A stretch of 64,000 nucleotides of DNA from Clarireedia homoeocarpa (GCA_001465935.1 LNKV01000027.1:310001-374000); one strand, 5' to 3'; positions 44,703-56,926 are shown, numbered from the stretch's first letter. Numbers and translations: made by a program. Notes: generated by a model not told the origin, from the letters alone.

Positions 44703-45883
44703 TCATCCCCTTTTCGCCAACAAATTTTTCTCTGCCCAAGTCTTTACATCCTCCACTGGAATTCCCTTCCTGAAGTTGAACGTCTTCCCTATGTCCCAAC
44801 TACAACCTTTTCCTTCTGCGAACACGACCCTATACTTCTTCACGCCGTTATCTTTATCTTCAGCCAGCTCTTTCTTCAAAGTCGGTACATCCCACAGTTC
44901 TCTTTTCACTTCACTTCCTGTGATTTCTTCCACAACGTTTACTAGCTGAGCATAACCTAAACTCACAAGTCAGTGACTGTTAAGTATCAATCCAGGACTC
45001 TGATAGAGAAGTACAGTAAACATGCTGAGACTGTAGGAGGGAACTTACTGATAGTATCACCTGCCACAAACACAACCTCATTCTTGATTCTGGATTCTTC
45101 AAAGACCTACATAAAACATCGAATCAGCATTCATCTCTCCCAACATATTCAAATACCACACGGCATTTGAAAGAATTAGACTTACAATCCTCGCCGTCAA
45201 TCTCCCGATATCTTCCGGTGTCGTGACCGTAACCTTATTCTCCCAACTCCCAAGCGCTCTTATAACCCATTTGTTCTCCTTCACATCAACCACTCCCCAA
45301 AACTCCTCAAAAAGGAAACTCATAAAAATTCCCGTGCTAACAATTACCCATTCTGTTCCCTGGTTCTCCTCCCTATTTCTCAACAAACTCCTAACATCGC
45401 ACTGCTCATCAAACAGGTCTTGCGCACTACCCTTCCCAATTACATCATAATCAACACCGAATTGCCAAGGAATGAAACGAGCGACGCACGCAGCAAGTAC
45501 GGCACGTGTGATTTTCTCTTGGATTTTTGTTCCGGAGGATGTATACCCCAGACAGGATATTACGATGGTGAAAGGACGGAAGAGATCGGTAAGGGCGTCC
45601 TGGGATAGAGTCTCGATGTCTCCGGCAAGAGGGGCGATGTTGTGGGACTGAAGGAAGGAGAGTTTTTGGGCGTTGGAATGGCTGGAGTAGTTTAGAGTGC
45701 TGGGCCGAATGAGGGCCGTTAAGGTAGTGAGCGGGGGGAGAGTGCTGTGGCTGACACGTTAGTAGGAGGTTATTCTAGGTCTCTTGAGTGATGAACTTAA
45801 GGGGAGGAAACATACTCAGCAAGGCCTTTGAGGACTGCCGTACCTAGCTCACCTAACCCGAGGACAAGGATATCAGTGGTCAT
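44703..45883 (-). CDS. NmrA-like/isoflavone-reductase-type Rossmann protein
   Basis: Four exons: 45883-45816, 45750-45186, 45106-45049 and 44956-44703; 314 residues. The N-terminus TDILVLGLGELGTAVLKGLAE is a Rossmann strand with a G-x-G-x-x-G dinucleotide loop. ISCLGYTSSGTKIQEKITRA follows, then CVARFIPWQFGVDYD (the conserved P-W-Q-F-G-D block), IVSTGIFMSFLFEEFWG and VTVTTPEDIGRLTARIV. Fungal members are NAD(P)-dependent reductases or redox sensors resembling NmrA. It has no Tyr-x3-Lys motif of classical short-chain dehydrogenases. It is convergent with the MOSC gene, only 142 bases apart. Substrate unknown. Confidence 0.9.
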
Positions 45884-46331
45884 TTTCAAGGGAAACGAAG
45901 AAAGAAGCAAGAGCCTTCGACAGTATTGATCTGGTAAGACGAGATGTTTCAATGTATAATATTGGATTGTATGTTCATGTGGGTCTGCTATATATCGATC
46001 ATCATCCTATGCCAAGACTATTGAACATCCGCTGACAAATTAAGTCATGCCGGGATTCCGCCAGAAAATTCCATAGGGCGGAAAACAGCTTCAAGCACGG
46101 TTGGCGGATCCGCCTCAAAAGTGGACTGGTTTGGCCCACAGCAAGCAGCGCACTCACTTTAAGCATAACACGAGGCGGAACTGGGTAAGTCCGTGCTTAC
46201 ATCCGTGGAGTAAGCGGGATAAAAAATAGCTCAATACCGACAACCATCTCCAAGTATCTTGCACCACATCACCTTCATAAGAAATTTGAAATGTGGGCCA
46301 TCTATAGATCCGCTATACTCTCTCCAAATTC
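45884..46331. other. Intergenic
   Basis: Promoter of the NmrA-like gene and 3' flank of the methyltransferase relic. Nothing else recognised. Confidence 0.55.
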
Positions 46332-47058
46332 TCAAAACACGACTAATTCATCCCAAGTGGTATAAGTGGTCTTCACAGCAGAACATCCCGCTATCTCACG
46401 AGCCTCGGCGAACTGATCAGGAGTATACTTCAGACAGCTATTCGTAAGAACATACTTCTTTGTGCCTTGAGACTGTACCGAAACAAGTGTTGTTGCGACG
46501 TTAACAGTCCTAATATCGGTGTCTAGTAGCACAAGATTGTAATGATTATCGGAATTATCCGAGTTAATAACACTACTGTTAAGGACGTTGCTTTCATTGA
46601 ACTTGTTGCCAACGAGCATCGAAAAGCAGTATATCTCTGGATAGACACAGAAGTCCTTGATTGCAGATATATTCGCCTCTCGCTAGTAATGGAAACCTCG
46701 TATCTCGGATAGTAGAATACCTCCTTGTTGTACAAGCTGTGCGAGTATAGGACCAATTCGAGAAGGCAGGTCGTTTCCTTCTTGGAAATCTAGATTCGTT
46801 ATAGCTTATCACTATATCCCCTTTTATAACTGCAGATACATTATTTACTATAGGCTGGGGATAATCATAGAAATAGGTCTTGTAGAAGTCTTTTACTAAG
46901 TAGCTGAACCGATGAGCCCCTAGGAGCGGCTCAAGCGCTCGTCGCATCGTCTCCTCAGACTCAGGGTTGATGTCAATTCCAACATATTGTTGAACATTGG
47001 CACCCGCGGCGAATAATCCGCCGATATTAGCGCTGGGCTTCTAGGGTCCTAAGTCCAG
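46332..47058 (-). pseudogene. Broken SAM-dependent methyltransferase-like gene
   Basis: Translated in pieces, the minus strand gives an SAM-binding region (SANIGGLFAAGANVQQYVGIDINP), then RFSYLVKDFYKTYF and KGDIVISYN, then in another frame DFQEGNDLPSRIGPILAQL and LLSEIRGF, and a C-terminal part ending TYTTWDELVVF. It is broken by TAG stops at 47041-47043 and 46683-46685 and by a frame change near 46795. Both TAGs would be CAG before a CpA-to-TpA change, the substitution favoured by repeat-induced point mutation. The N-terminal half is missing. The exact methyltransferase class is unclear. It lies just downstream of a DHA2 exporter. Confidence 0.7.
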
Positions 47059-47574
47059 CTAAGAATAGATGCAGGACGCTAGTTGAATGCTTGAAGGCTA
47101 AGATCCATGATGCGAGGAAGCTGAAATGGAAGTTCAGACAGGTGGTTTTGTGGGAGTAACCAAAGAAGTGACTGGACTATGTTAAAAGGAATGATCTGGA
47201 CTGTTCTGCTTCGTGATGCGCCCGTTGATTGGAGATCATGCGCCGAGTATATAGATTGATGAGGGGAGAGTCACTCACCCTTTGCCCTAGCCGGGAGCTA
47301 TTTAGATCCTTCCTTTCATTTTAAAGTCCAAGAGTCATCATAGGCTACCTACTGGTGATATTTGCTTCATTCAGTCGTTATATATATGCTATATTTATGT
47401 TCGAAAACATGTATGTACTAATGAGGGTATTCCCAAGCCTGTACCAATGCCGCCTATTCCAACCCTCCCAATTTCTTTGCCCAAGTTGCCGGACCATTAT
47501 ATGCAATCCAGAACCAATTAAATACAAAGAATATTTTTCACTAAGGAAAGAAACCCACCGCTGCATAGACTTCA
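47059..47574. other. Intergenic
   Basis: Upstream side of the pseudogene and 3' side of the DHA2 transporter. No gene recognised. Confidence 0.55.
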
Positions 47575-49519
47575 TCAAACCTCATTCAGTCTAGCAACCA
47601 GGGTGACTCCAGACTGTGCCGACTTTTTCTCATATCCATGATCAAATGCTTGGTCAGAGTCAATCTCCTTCGACATCGCAATTTCCTTAGTAAATGTAAC
47701 GCTCGTCAAGAAAGCCACGGCAACAACGGCGCACATGATAATCCAGACCATTCTCAAACTCTCAACATAAGCACGAATAACCACCACCTTCATTTCACCT
47801 TCAGCACCATTATCTGACCATGCTTTGACGATCTGGACAAATGCTGATGCGTCCTTACTCCAATCGTCAGCGAAAACAGCGTAAGCTGTGCCAAGAATCT
47901 TCTTCTTGAAGGCATTCTGAAAGATGACACCAGAGATGGCGACGCCGATGGTTTGGCCAAAGGCACGGAAGAATGAATACATGGCGCCGGCGAATGGGAG
48001 ATCAGCACTCGAAGCTGAGGCTTGGGCTGCGAAGCCTTGAGCTGAGAACAAACATCCGAAGCCAATTCCAGGGACGAGGGTTATGAAGATCCATGAAACA
48101 GTGCTGGTGGATTCTTTGAGAAGAATGAGAAGCCCCAACCCGAGCGTGGAGAGGGCCCATCCAAACCAGATGGAGGGTCTGTATCGACCGGTCTTGGCAA
48201 TCACAAGTCCAACAACAACAGCCGCTGGTGCAGTTGTGAATGTCAACGGGAAGAGGCCAATGCCGGATTGGATAGAACTAAAATTCTTCGCTACCTCAAA
48301 GTACAAGGGCATGTAAAAAAGAAGCGACCAGACCGCAATTCCATGGACAAGTGTACCAAAGTATGCGACGATGGCTGTTGGGGAGTTGAAGAGCGAGCGT
48401 CTGATAAGTGGATCTTTGGAAATACAGACTGTATAGACCAAAAAAATGATGAGCCCACCAATGCCGATGAGAAGAGGAACGAGAGTGCGAACGGATTTCC
48501 AAGGGTACATCACACCACCCTATCATACGTTAGTTATGTATATTCTCCTTTGCCCACAGCATGACTTGCCCACGTAACAGGAATCAGCAAACTTGTAGTC
48601 GACGCAATAAACAAGAATGATCCAAGCCAGTCGAACATTTTCAGTTTATTCCACACCGAACCCTCCTTGGTGTTTAACTTCAAGCATATCGGGATACCTA
48701 CAGCGCTAACAACGCAGAAAGGGATGTTCAGCCAGAAAATCCACCGCCAGGAAGCCTTCTCTGCGAAAGCTCCACCAATAACTGGACCAATGACTGATCC
48801 AATTGCCCATTGAAGAGAGATGATTGACATCCACTTCCCACGCTCACGAAGAGTTACCATATCAGCTAGGATAACATAGGTCAAGCCCACAAGTCCACCT
48901 CCGCCAATACCTTGGATACATCTGCCGACTAGCAGAAGGGTGATGTCCTTCGCAACAGACGCGATGATAGTGCCAATGGAAAAGAGTAGAAGTGCAGTCA
49001 AGAGTACTGACTTGCGACCAAATATGTGAGAGAAGGAAGCCCAGGTGGGTTGAAAGACAGTGGAACATAGTAGGAACGAAGTTCCACACCAGAAAGCTTG
49101 AATAGCTGTAGCATGTATGTCTGTTGCAATAGTCTTTTCCACCGTAAATTAGTCCCCGTCATTGAAATAGGGAAGAAGAACGACGATAAGGAGTATTCAG
49201 AAAAACTTACAGGTAGAGCCACACTCAAAATAGTTGCATCGATAGCACAAACGAAGTTCAGCACTGCCAAACAAGCAAATGTTCCAAGAAACCTCCATCC
49301 TTTCTTCTGTTCGACATCCATGGAATACATCTCAGACTTCTCCATATTTATACTCGACTTGGCTGATTCTTCACTTTGGGTGTCGTCCTCCCCTCCATTA
49401 TATAAAGGGCGCTCTGGCGAAGATTCCCTTCTATACTGAGAAGAGTATTCCGTGCTGACGGGGGAGAGGGAGAGATCCAGCTCGGAGTTGGTACCAACTA
49501 GTACAGCGTACGTGGACAT
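47575..49519 (-). CDS. DHA2 family (14-TM) MFS drug exporter
   Basis: Three exons: 49519-49211, 49133-48570 and 48519-47575; 605 residues. The second intron (48569-48520, 50 bases) begins GCAAGT instead of GT and ends ATAG, with a CTAAC branch site. Using it restores PVTWGGVMYPWKS, while read-through hits a stop. Motifs: FVCAIDATILSVALPTIATDIHA at TM1 (core DATILSVALP), SHIFGRKSVLL in the TM2-3 loop, GRCIQGIGGGGLVGLTYVILADM (motif C region), RGKWMSI, and GPVIGGAFAEKASWRWIFWLNIP (core SWRWIFWLNIP). DHA2 proteins expel drugs, toxins or siderophores by proton antiport. The N-terminus (about 80 residues) is cytosolic and acidic. Confidence 0.93.
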
Positions 49520-51568
49520 GATGGTTGGGGTTGGGATAAGGATTTGAATGAGAATAACGCTATTTTACGAAAGACTTTAGGAGTAAGACAAACCCACTGC
49601 GAGATGGAGACGCAGACCACAACTTTGGGCTGCCACGATGGGGATGGTTGACTACATCTTGAGATAGTCGCAAAGTATTTATGTAAATCTTCCCCGCTTT
49701 ATCCATTCTGCGGCTCCTGGCTTCAAACAATCACGCGAACAGCCCCGCCATGAGATGGTTCTCTATCAGAAGCGTATGATTGTTCACTTGGCTACTTGGC
49801 AGCAAGGACGGTGGATGTCCTTTTCCTGCAAGTACATGTAAGAATCTATTGTTGTGTATCCGTGGCTTCTAGCGAGCGACCATCAATGGTTCGGTTGGTC
49901 GTGAAGAACGATGTGCACACCACTACAGTAGAAGAACAACATCATCGTACTGCAACCGCTGCAACTGCGCCACTACTTAGTGTTGTATTGGATGAAACAT
50001 CAAACGGTTAGATAAAGTTGTAAGATAAGGCCCAAACTACGGCCATTTTGCTTACAGGATCATTGTCATTGTTTCTCGGCAATGTTTGACGATATTCAAA
50101 CGCTCCAAACGCTGCTTCCCAGCATCCATATCACCAATCATTCAGAGCGACAACGATGGGCGGGCGCGTTCGGACACTTTCCAACCAAACTAGGGTACAT
50201 CCTTCCGGTGTTTGTCACCGTTGCGAAAATCTCGATCCTCGAAGTACGTGTATTCAGCTTCATACTAGCACCGGAAGATACAGTACTATTGCCGCGCAGA
50301 GTCGTAGCGCCGCGACGAACTGACAGTTCTCATACAGTCCACACTGAACCTCGCGATGAAAGAGAGCTGAGGCTATGCTGTATGTACTTTACAGTAAGAT
50401 TTTAGAGTCAGGCTACCCACCAGTGCCCCCCACTCACCTCAGGTTATTAATCACCCCCCTGGGAATTTACACAGCCTCCACGTTGTCTCTAACATAGAGC
50501 CTCAAAACTCCAACAGCCCTATAGGAAGAATTATTCGCAATTTTGCCTATTACACGGCATTCTGCATTATCGCCATGTGTTAAAAATATACACAATTTAT
50601 CCTGTAGTTCTCACATAATGAGAGGGTTGCATCGCATACGTCTCCTACATATATCAATGTATCTGTCATACTTCTGGCTGACACCATCCCACCGATCCTC
50701 TGTTCTGGGAAGGTCTTTCGGGTATTATTCATCCCGCAAAGAAAGCTTCCCAATGGACATTTTAGCCGGGGAAAGATACCAAGAATAACTTTAGCTCATG
50801 GCTACCGCCCCTGATGTCATAAAAGCTTGGTTGAGACGAAACCAATCTTTGATTGCATATGATACGGAAGTTGCGTTCGCTCTAGGGACTTGGGTTTTGG
50901 TAGTCTTCAGCCCAATGAAAGTGGAGCCGAAACCCAGTTCAAGCAACACGATCTAGTGCTATTAGTCTACCATTATCTTCGTTCGGATGAAGTTTATATC
51001 TTCGGCTAGCTACTTCATCGAAGGAACAGATAAAAGCTAGCAAACGGTGGCTTCCACATACCTTATTATAGCCAAAGCTTCAACTAGGTTGTATCGTATA
51101 GCCTTAGAGGGGATGATTCTAGCTTGCGATTGGAGATAGGTACGAGAACCCGCCATGGTTTCGAACTTATGGGACGACTTTTTCAGAGAAAGCATGCGAG
51201 AAGTGAGATATTTCCTTTATCCATTGGGTATGTATAGGTAAACGTGTATGCTATATACTTTCATAAGCTTCATAATTGACATAACAACATTACGACCTGA
51301 GCAAGTCTTAACATAATCCTGAACTCCACCAAAGCCAACTCAAACCACATACCCGCTGAGCTCGAAAAATAACATGTCCATGGACTTTATTGGAATAGCT
51401 AATATCACAATTCCAGCCGCCAATGTACGACCTCTCAGCGTCGACACCTCTCGCGCCTGAGAATCTTGTAATAAAGTCTCTAGCGAAACAAAACAAAATA
51501 TCCCTCATGCGCAGTGTCTCGTTGATATCTCCAAATGATTACCCTCAACCAACCATCGGCATAGCCGA
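49520..51568. other. 2-kb region without a recognised gene
   Basis: Upstream of the DHA2 gene on the left and downstream of the GT32 gene on the right. Plus-strand frames at 49796-50011, 50082-50405 and 50543-50788 lack motifs. The frame at 51423-51959 is antisense to GT32. Nothing else seen. Confidence 0.5.
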
Positions 51569-53200
51569 TCATTTTCCAAAAGGCTTCGACTCCCCCAATT
51601 TAGGATCCAGCTTCAACCCACTCAAGTCTAGATTTGGATCTAATGGTTGCTGGGGTAAGCTTAGACCATTCGAGCCTAGATTTGGATCCAAAGGCTTCGA
51701 GTTCGATGTGAGGCCGCTGAGATCTAGGTTAGGACTCAGCTGTTCTTTCTTTTGCTCTGGTGGAGGTAAATTAAGGCCTGACAAGTCCAATTTCGGTTCT
51801 ATCTGTTTCGGTGGTAAGTTAAGGTCCATTACGACTGGTTTGGAATCTGACTTCGGAGGTAAACTTAGGCCTGATAGATCCACCTTCTCGCCCAAGGGTG
51901 CTTGCGGTGGATTTGAAGTCGGTAGCTTGCTCAGGTCTAACTTTGAGGCGCCCATCTGAGAATGGAGGGCGTCATGAGCATCAAGTGCTTCCTTGACCGC
52001 TATCTTTTGAGCTTGCTCTTCCGGGGTAAGAGCGTCGAAGGCAGCTTTGTTTGCATCCCAAGCCATGATACATTTTGGTTCCCAGTTGCACTTCTCAACC
52101 TCACCATATATTGGATGGCTGTAACGAGGATGCAGTAATGGCCATTCGGAGGCGTGGTAATGGTGCTTAACCAGAGCTCCTCTTGCGTCGTGGTTTCCAG
52201 AATCGGAATGTCCTTGCCCAGCGGCGAAGGCCTCTACGGTAAGAACCAGGAAGCCGCCAACAAGTTTGGATTCTGACATAGCATGGAATGTATCCCATTC
52301 AACAGTATGGCCCACATTCTTGCTCATCTGTTCCATAATAGCACCAGTGAAGGCCGAAGGTCCTGTCCCACACAATACTTCATCGAAATCGAGCTTGATC
52401 TCAGAGATTGGAACTTTCTGTTTCTTTGCGACATCGTTCAGCCATATCAAGATATTGTCGACAAGTGTCAGCATGACTGGAAGGCGAGGTTTGCACATGA
52501 AGGTCCATTGGCAGAAAGACTCTGACTTCTTCCCAAGGATAGGGTGGTCAACCCAGTCAGGCTGGTCGATCTCGACGCTGATTACCATATCTACTTCCGC
52601 CTTATCGTATCGATCAGGAATCCATCTGTCGACTGGCTTCAATCCCTCAACATCAATATCTGTGTATACACCTCCCTCAACGTACATGATCAAGTATCGC
52701 AACAAGTCCGCCTTTATGATTTGAATTTTTAGCGACCGATACATGTCGACGATGTCTGGGCGATTGATCCCGTCTGGACCAAAATGAGATTCAACATAAT
52801 ACATATCATTGCTGTCGGTCAGCACCTCGTATCGATGTCCCGGATTGAGCTGTGTCCAGGTCCTAGCACTCAGGAGATCTCTTTCTGCGAACCCTAACGG
52901 ATCGACCTTCCATGTCTGCCATATTTTCCTCGGAAAGTCTGTGCTCGCCTTGAAACTCCTCTGCGATAGATCGCGCTTTGCTGGGCTAGGACGACTTATC
53001 GAGGCCGACTTCAGAGTGTCCGCGTTAGATATGATAAGGATGAGAATTATCAGGATAGCATAAACTGGCAGAGCTCTCTGTATTTGTCTCGGCAAACGAC
53101 CGCCAAACTGAGATGTCGTAGGCTGTAGCCTCTGCGTTTTGCGTAACTTGTCCATCGAAGTTGCATACAGATTCACACTCTCTGGGAGGAACAAATGCAT
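51569..53200 (-). CDS. GT32 (OCH1-type) glycosyltransferase with repetitive tail
   Basis: Single exon, 543 residues from ATG 53200; a later ATG at 53155 is an alternative. A type II anchor lies at about 45-60 (PVYAILIILILIISNA). The catalytic part has FPRKIWQTWKVDP, ADLLRYLIMYVEGGVYTDIDV (core GGVYTDID, metal-binding DxD at about residues 181-183), FCQWTFMCKP and GTGPSAFTGAIM, the order seen in Och1-like GT32 enzymes. These Golgi enzymes add mannose (Och1) or related sugars to glycans. Beyond about residue 415 comes an unusual 125-residue tail with five or so LDLSGL units in Pro/Lys-rich spacers. Activity is inferred from the conserved DxD; acceptor unknown. Confidence 0.92.
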   Translation of the reverse strand: MHLFLPESVNLYATSMDKLRKTQRLQPTTSQFGGRLPRQIQRALPVYAILIILILIISNADTLKSASISRPSPAKRDLSQRSFKASTDFPRKIWQTWKVDPLGFAERDLLSARTWTQLNPGHRYEVLTDSNDMYYVESHFGPDGINRPDIVDMYRSLKIQIIKADLLRYLIMYVEGGVYTDIDVEGLKPVDRWIPDRYDKAEVDMVISVEIDQPDWVDHPILGKKSESFCQWTFMCKPRLPVMLTLVDNILIWLNDVAKKQKVPISEIKLDFDEVLCGTGPSAFTGAIMEQMSKNVGHTVEWDTFHAMSESKLVGGFLVLTVEAFAAGQGHSDSGNHDARGALVKHHYHASEWPLLHPRYSHPIYGEVEKCNWEPKCIMAWDANKAAFDALTPEEQAQKIAVKEALDAHDALHSQMGASKLDLSKLPTSNPPQAPLGEKVDLSGLSLPPKSDSKPVVMDLNLPPKQIEPKLDLSGLNLPPPEQKKEQLSPNLDLSGLTSNSKPLDPNLGSNGLSLPQQPLDPNLDLSGLKLDPKLGESKPFGK

Positions 53201-54115
53201 GTTAACTTTCTTCGAGGGCAGTGGAAATCAATCAGATGAAAGATATGTTATCCGAGGTTTTATCTCGGTTTTTGATAGATCGGCGAATGCCTACAGTACA
53301 TAACCAAACGGGTAAGTGACAAGTATTCTGCAGCTGAGATATCGCAGAATCTTCGAGATTGACGTCAGACAATAGAGATTAATAAAAACTGATCAGGAAT
53401 GCGGACCTCAATTACTTTCTCATTTCCGAATGAGGTTTTCCATGGCCGGAGCCATTTATCAGGGGCTGGCTTTTTGTCCCTGACAAAGTTTGCGAGATTA
53501 TGCAAACGTTTGCTTGAATGGCAACAAATGCCGCCACTATAACATAGCCGTTTTGCAATTCTCCAATGGCATTAGATACTAAGCTCAGGGGTGCAGTGGA
53601 TACTTCCCCGCGGGGTAACTTGGCCGGACTTCGATGTAACGGTGCAATCTAGCGGCCTTGGTATACCATGTAAAGGTTTTGGTTGCACGGGAGCCAACCC
53701 CGCTAGTGCGGTGTGCTACATGCCAATCATTTTCCAAGCTCGTTGGGCATTTGTTGGAACTAATCCTCAATCCACCTTGTCGTCCGTACAAGCTCACGGA
53801 AAAAATTGATTTGCACAAATTGCGATATTGTGACATTGAAAAAGTATTATCCACTTTCGGTACCCCGCATAAGATCGGCAGCCGAACCTCGGGGGATGGC
53901 TGGCACAGACGAATTCTTGCTTGTGATCAAGCTTTCGAGCGCAAGGGGAGTGACGAGCTCACCTACTCGGCATAAGTTGAAGAAACTTCTTCCTTCGCAT
54001 CTGCTAGCTCAAGCCTTGTCAGATCTCAAGCGCCAGAGACTCCCAAAGCAGCATTCACTTCACGAATATCAACTCGCGAGCACATCCAGTTTGGAGGGCG
54101 TACTGAATATCGAAG
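53201..54115. other. Divergent promoter region
   Basis: Shared upstream region of the GT32 (minus) and acyltransferase (plus) genes. Short frames 53585-54126 overlap in several phases and lack motifs. Confidence 0.55.
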
Positions 54116-55579
54116 ATGCCTGCTGAATATGGAGGAGGCCTCCTAGATCAGACGTATATGGATGAGATCCAAGCAGATTTCAACAAACCATCCGAGAAGT
54201 ATTGGAAAGCGAAGAAATTTTGCGCAGATATTGTGAGGCCTTCGATATTTGACAGGACCAACGGCCCACGAAAGCAAGTGAGCAGCACTGCGTGGCTCGA
54301 TGGTTTAAGAGGATGGTCAGCTTTTCTCGTGTATGTCATGCATCACGAGTTATGGGCTCATACGGCTCAAGGAGGCAACGAGATCTTTGAGAATGGGTTC
54401 GGCTTCGAAGGGAAGTACTATTTGGCTTGTTTGCCGCTGGTGCGAAATTTCTTGGTTGGAGGACACTTTGCAGTGACGACGTTTTTCGTCATTTCAGGCT
54501 TTGTGTTGTCCAGAAAGCCATTGATGTTGATACAGGCTGGCGAATTTGTCAAGCTTGGAGACAATTTGTCGTCTGCTCTATTCAGACGGTGGCTGCGTCT
54601 CTATCTCCCCATTATTGCCACAACGTTTTTGTACTTGACTTCGTGGCACGTCTTTGGTATCTGGATCGAGTCCGACCAGAAAGCGACGTGGCGCGAGGAG
54701 GTTTGGAATTGGTACATTGAGTTCAAGAACTTCAGTTATGTGTTTAAGGTCGGCGGTGAACCCTGGTTTTCATACAACGTCCACACTTGGTCGATTCCTG
54801 TCGAATTCAAAGGTTCAATCGCCATATACACGTCACTCCTGGCTTTTTCGAGAGCCACACGAAATGCTCGCCTATGGTGTGAGGTTGGATTGATATATTA
54901 CTTCATGTATATTGTCGACGGATCACATTGTGCCATATTCATGGGAGGGATGCTCCTCTGCGATCTCGAATTACTGGCCGAAAACAATGACTTACCACGA
55001 TGGTTTCAGATTTTCGAGTCTTTCAAAGAGTTGATATTCTTCAATCTTTTGATTGCTGCCTTATATCTCGGAGGAATTCCTTCTCACACCGACGACGTCA
55101 ACGAACTCAAGGCATCTCCTGGCTGGTACTACCTTTCGATGTTGAAGCCACAGGCAGTTTTTGACTACAAATTCTTCTATCTTTTTTGGGCTTCGGGTGC
55201 CTTGGTTGCCTCCATCCCGCGCATTCCTTCTCTGAAGAGTTTCTTCGAAACACGGTTCTGCCAATATCTAGGTCGCATATCATTCGCCTTCTATCTAGTT
55301 CATGGCCCAATCATGTTTACGCTTGCCGACAGGTTATATGCAGCTGTTGGACGACCGAAAGGCGATATGCAAGAACTTGTACCATGGACGAATATTTTTC
55401 CCATATCGGATGCAGGACCATACGGTCTGGAGCTGAACTTTCTTTTGCCACATCTTATTATCTTTCCGGTGAATCTCTGGTTGGCAGAGATTGTCACCAA
55501 GTTGATCGATGAACCTAGCGTTAAGTTTGCACAGTGGTTGTACAGGAAAATTCTCCCTCCACAAGCTGTTAAAGCATGA
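54116..55579 (+). CDS. Acyltransferase-3 family membrane protein
   Basis: Single exon, 487 residues. The family's N-terminal block is STAWLDGLRGWSAFLVYVMHHE, with the conserved R-G-x-x-A/S and catalytic-type His in VMHHE. About ten membrane segments follow, including GGHFAVTTFFVISGFVLSRK (core FFVISGFVLS), RRWLRLYLP, WSIPVEFKGSI, FMGGMLLCDLEL and LGRISFAFYLVHGP, all typical. These enzymes O-acylate sugars, lipids or other surface molecules at membranes. The gene is divergent from GT32, and both could modify surface glycans, but that link is an inference from position. No intron. Confidence 0.92.
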   Translation: MPAEYGGGLLDQTYMDEIQADFNKPSEKYWKAKKFCADIVRPSIFDRTNGPRKQVSSTAWLDGLRGWSAFLVYVMHHELWAHTAQGGNEIFENGFGFEGKYYLACLPLVRNFLVGGHFAVTTFFVISGFVLSRKPLMLIQAGEFVKLGDNLSSALFRRWLRLYLPIIATTFLYLTSWHVFGIWIESDQKATWREEVWNWYIEFKNFSYVFKVGGEPWFSYNVHTWSIPVEFKGSIAIYTSLLAFSRATRNARLWCEVGLIYYFMYIVDGSHCAIFMGGMLLCDLELLAENNDLPRWFQIFESFKELIFFNLLIAALYLGGIPSHTDDVNELKASPGWYYLSMLKPQAVFDYKFFYLFWASGALVASIPRIPSLKSFFETRFCQYLGRISFAFYLVHGPIMFTLADRLYAAVGRPKGDMQELVPWTNIFPISDAGPYGLELNFLLPHLIIFPVNLWLAEIVTKLIDEPSVKFAQWLYRKILPPQAVKA

Positions 55580-56926
55580 GAAAATAGATTCCCATAACAC
55601 ACACTATCGAATTGTTCGGACCGGTGATTTTTGCGATCAAATGTACACCTACAATCAATATGACGGTTCTTATCACAATATCTAGGATAATTTTGCGCTT
55701 TCACTATCAGGAATCATGTACATGTACATACATGCATGCATGCACCTGCCACAAAATACAAGAAAACGGTAATATAACCTAACTCCCAGTTACATTATCA
55801 ATTTCTGTGCATGCAGCAATATCTTCTCATGCCGCCTTTTGCGAATAATCAGAACCTCGCACAACTTGGTTCTCCGAGGCCAATGGACATGGGCTGCTGC
55901 AGGTAATCAATCTTGCAGGGGGCGTTCGGTTCATTCGCGGCCAATCTATGAATTTTATCTGACGAGAAGATAAGCCTGATTTCAGGTTGTACACTACGAT
56001 GATGGATTTTCAGAAACTCGTTCCGATCACTGAGTGCGTAGTAATTAATCGACTACTATCCCTTTCAATAATCCAATATTTATATCCTCAATGCTATCCA
56101 CACCAGTCTGGACTTTCAACTGCCGGCACCGAGCTGTTGAGACTGTGATCAGTCGTCTATATTACTGTCCAAATTCATTTGGAATTCGTGAAGTTGCAGG
56201 TGGTTTATCAAATGCACCATCCTATGGTGGTTAGTTGTGGTGAAATTCTATCATTTGAGGTTGGCTATTGCGCAATATCTGTGATACTAGCCTTGTCTCC
56301 TGTATATCGACAGGGATAGAAGGTCGCACAGAGGAATCGACTAGTCTCCCTGATGTTGAGGAGAAATTCAACATGTGCTCACCATGTTCATTTACTTAAT
56401 CGAAGATATGGCCGTCGGCATTGGATTTGGCTGTTGTTTTCCCAAATTATCCGAAACTGAGGAAGTTGCGGGTTACGTATGCTTCAGGACTACGCAGGTA
56501 GAAGCTCATCGCAGGTCAACGACTAATTACGATCCAATCTCCAACGGTACTGTCTCCTTTACAGATTACCCAACTGCCGCTCACTTCATAACTCACCCAC
56601 TGGTGGCAACTGCCAGAACAGGAGTGGTCCAGCTCCACGGCATTGACGGACTTCATTGATACCTTGGATGGCTGTTGGTATTCGATTCTGTGCATGTGTT
56701 GGCATGAATAAGACTCAACAGATATATAGCTAATTGGCCAGGCACTGAAGTCTTCTATGGCCGCCAGCCCGGATTGTTATGCTCGCTTTAAAAAAAGCGC
56801 ATATGTCCTTGCTGAGGTGGTATACATTTTGACGAAGAACCCCATCCTGGTCATTGACCATATTGTGATGAAATTCGCAATGCATGATTTCAATCACTTT
56901 GGGGAAAGAGACTGCTTTTCATATCG
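55580..56926. other. Intergenic
   Basis: 3' region of the acyltransferase and unassigned sequence. CATG-rich repeat (ATGTACATGTACATACATGC) at 55717-55740. No gene recognised. Confidence 0.5.
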
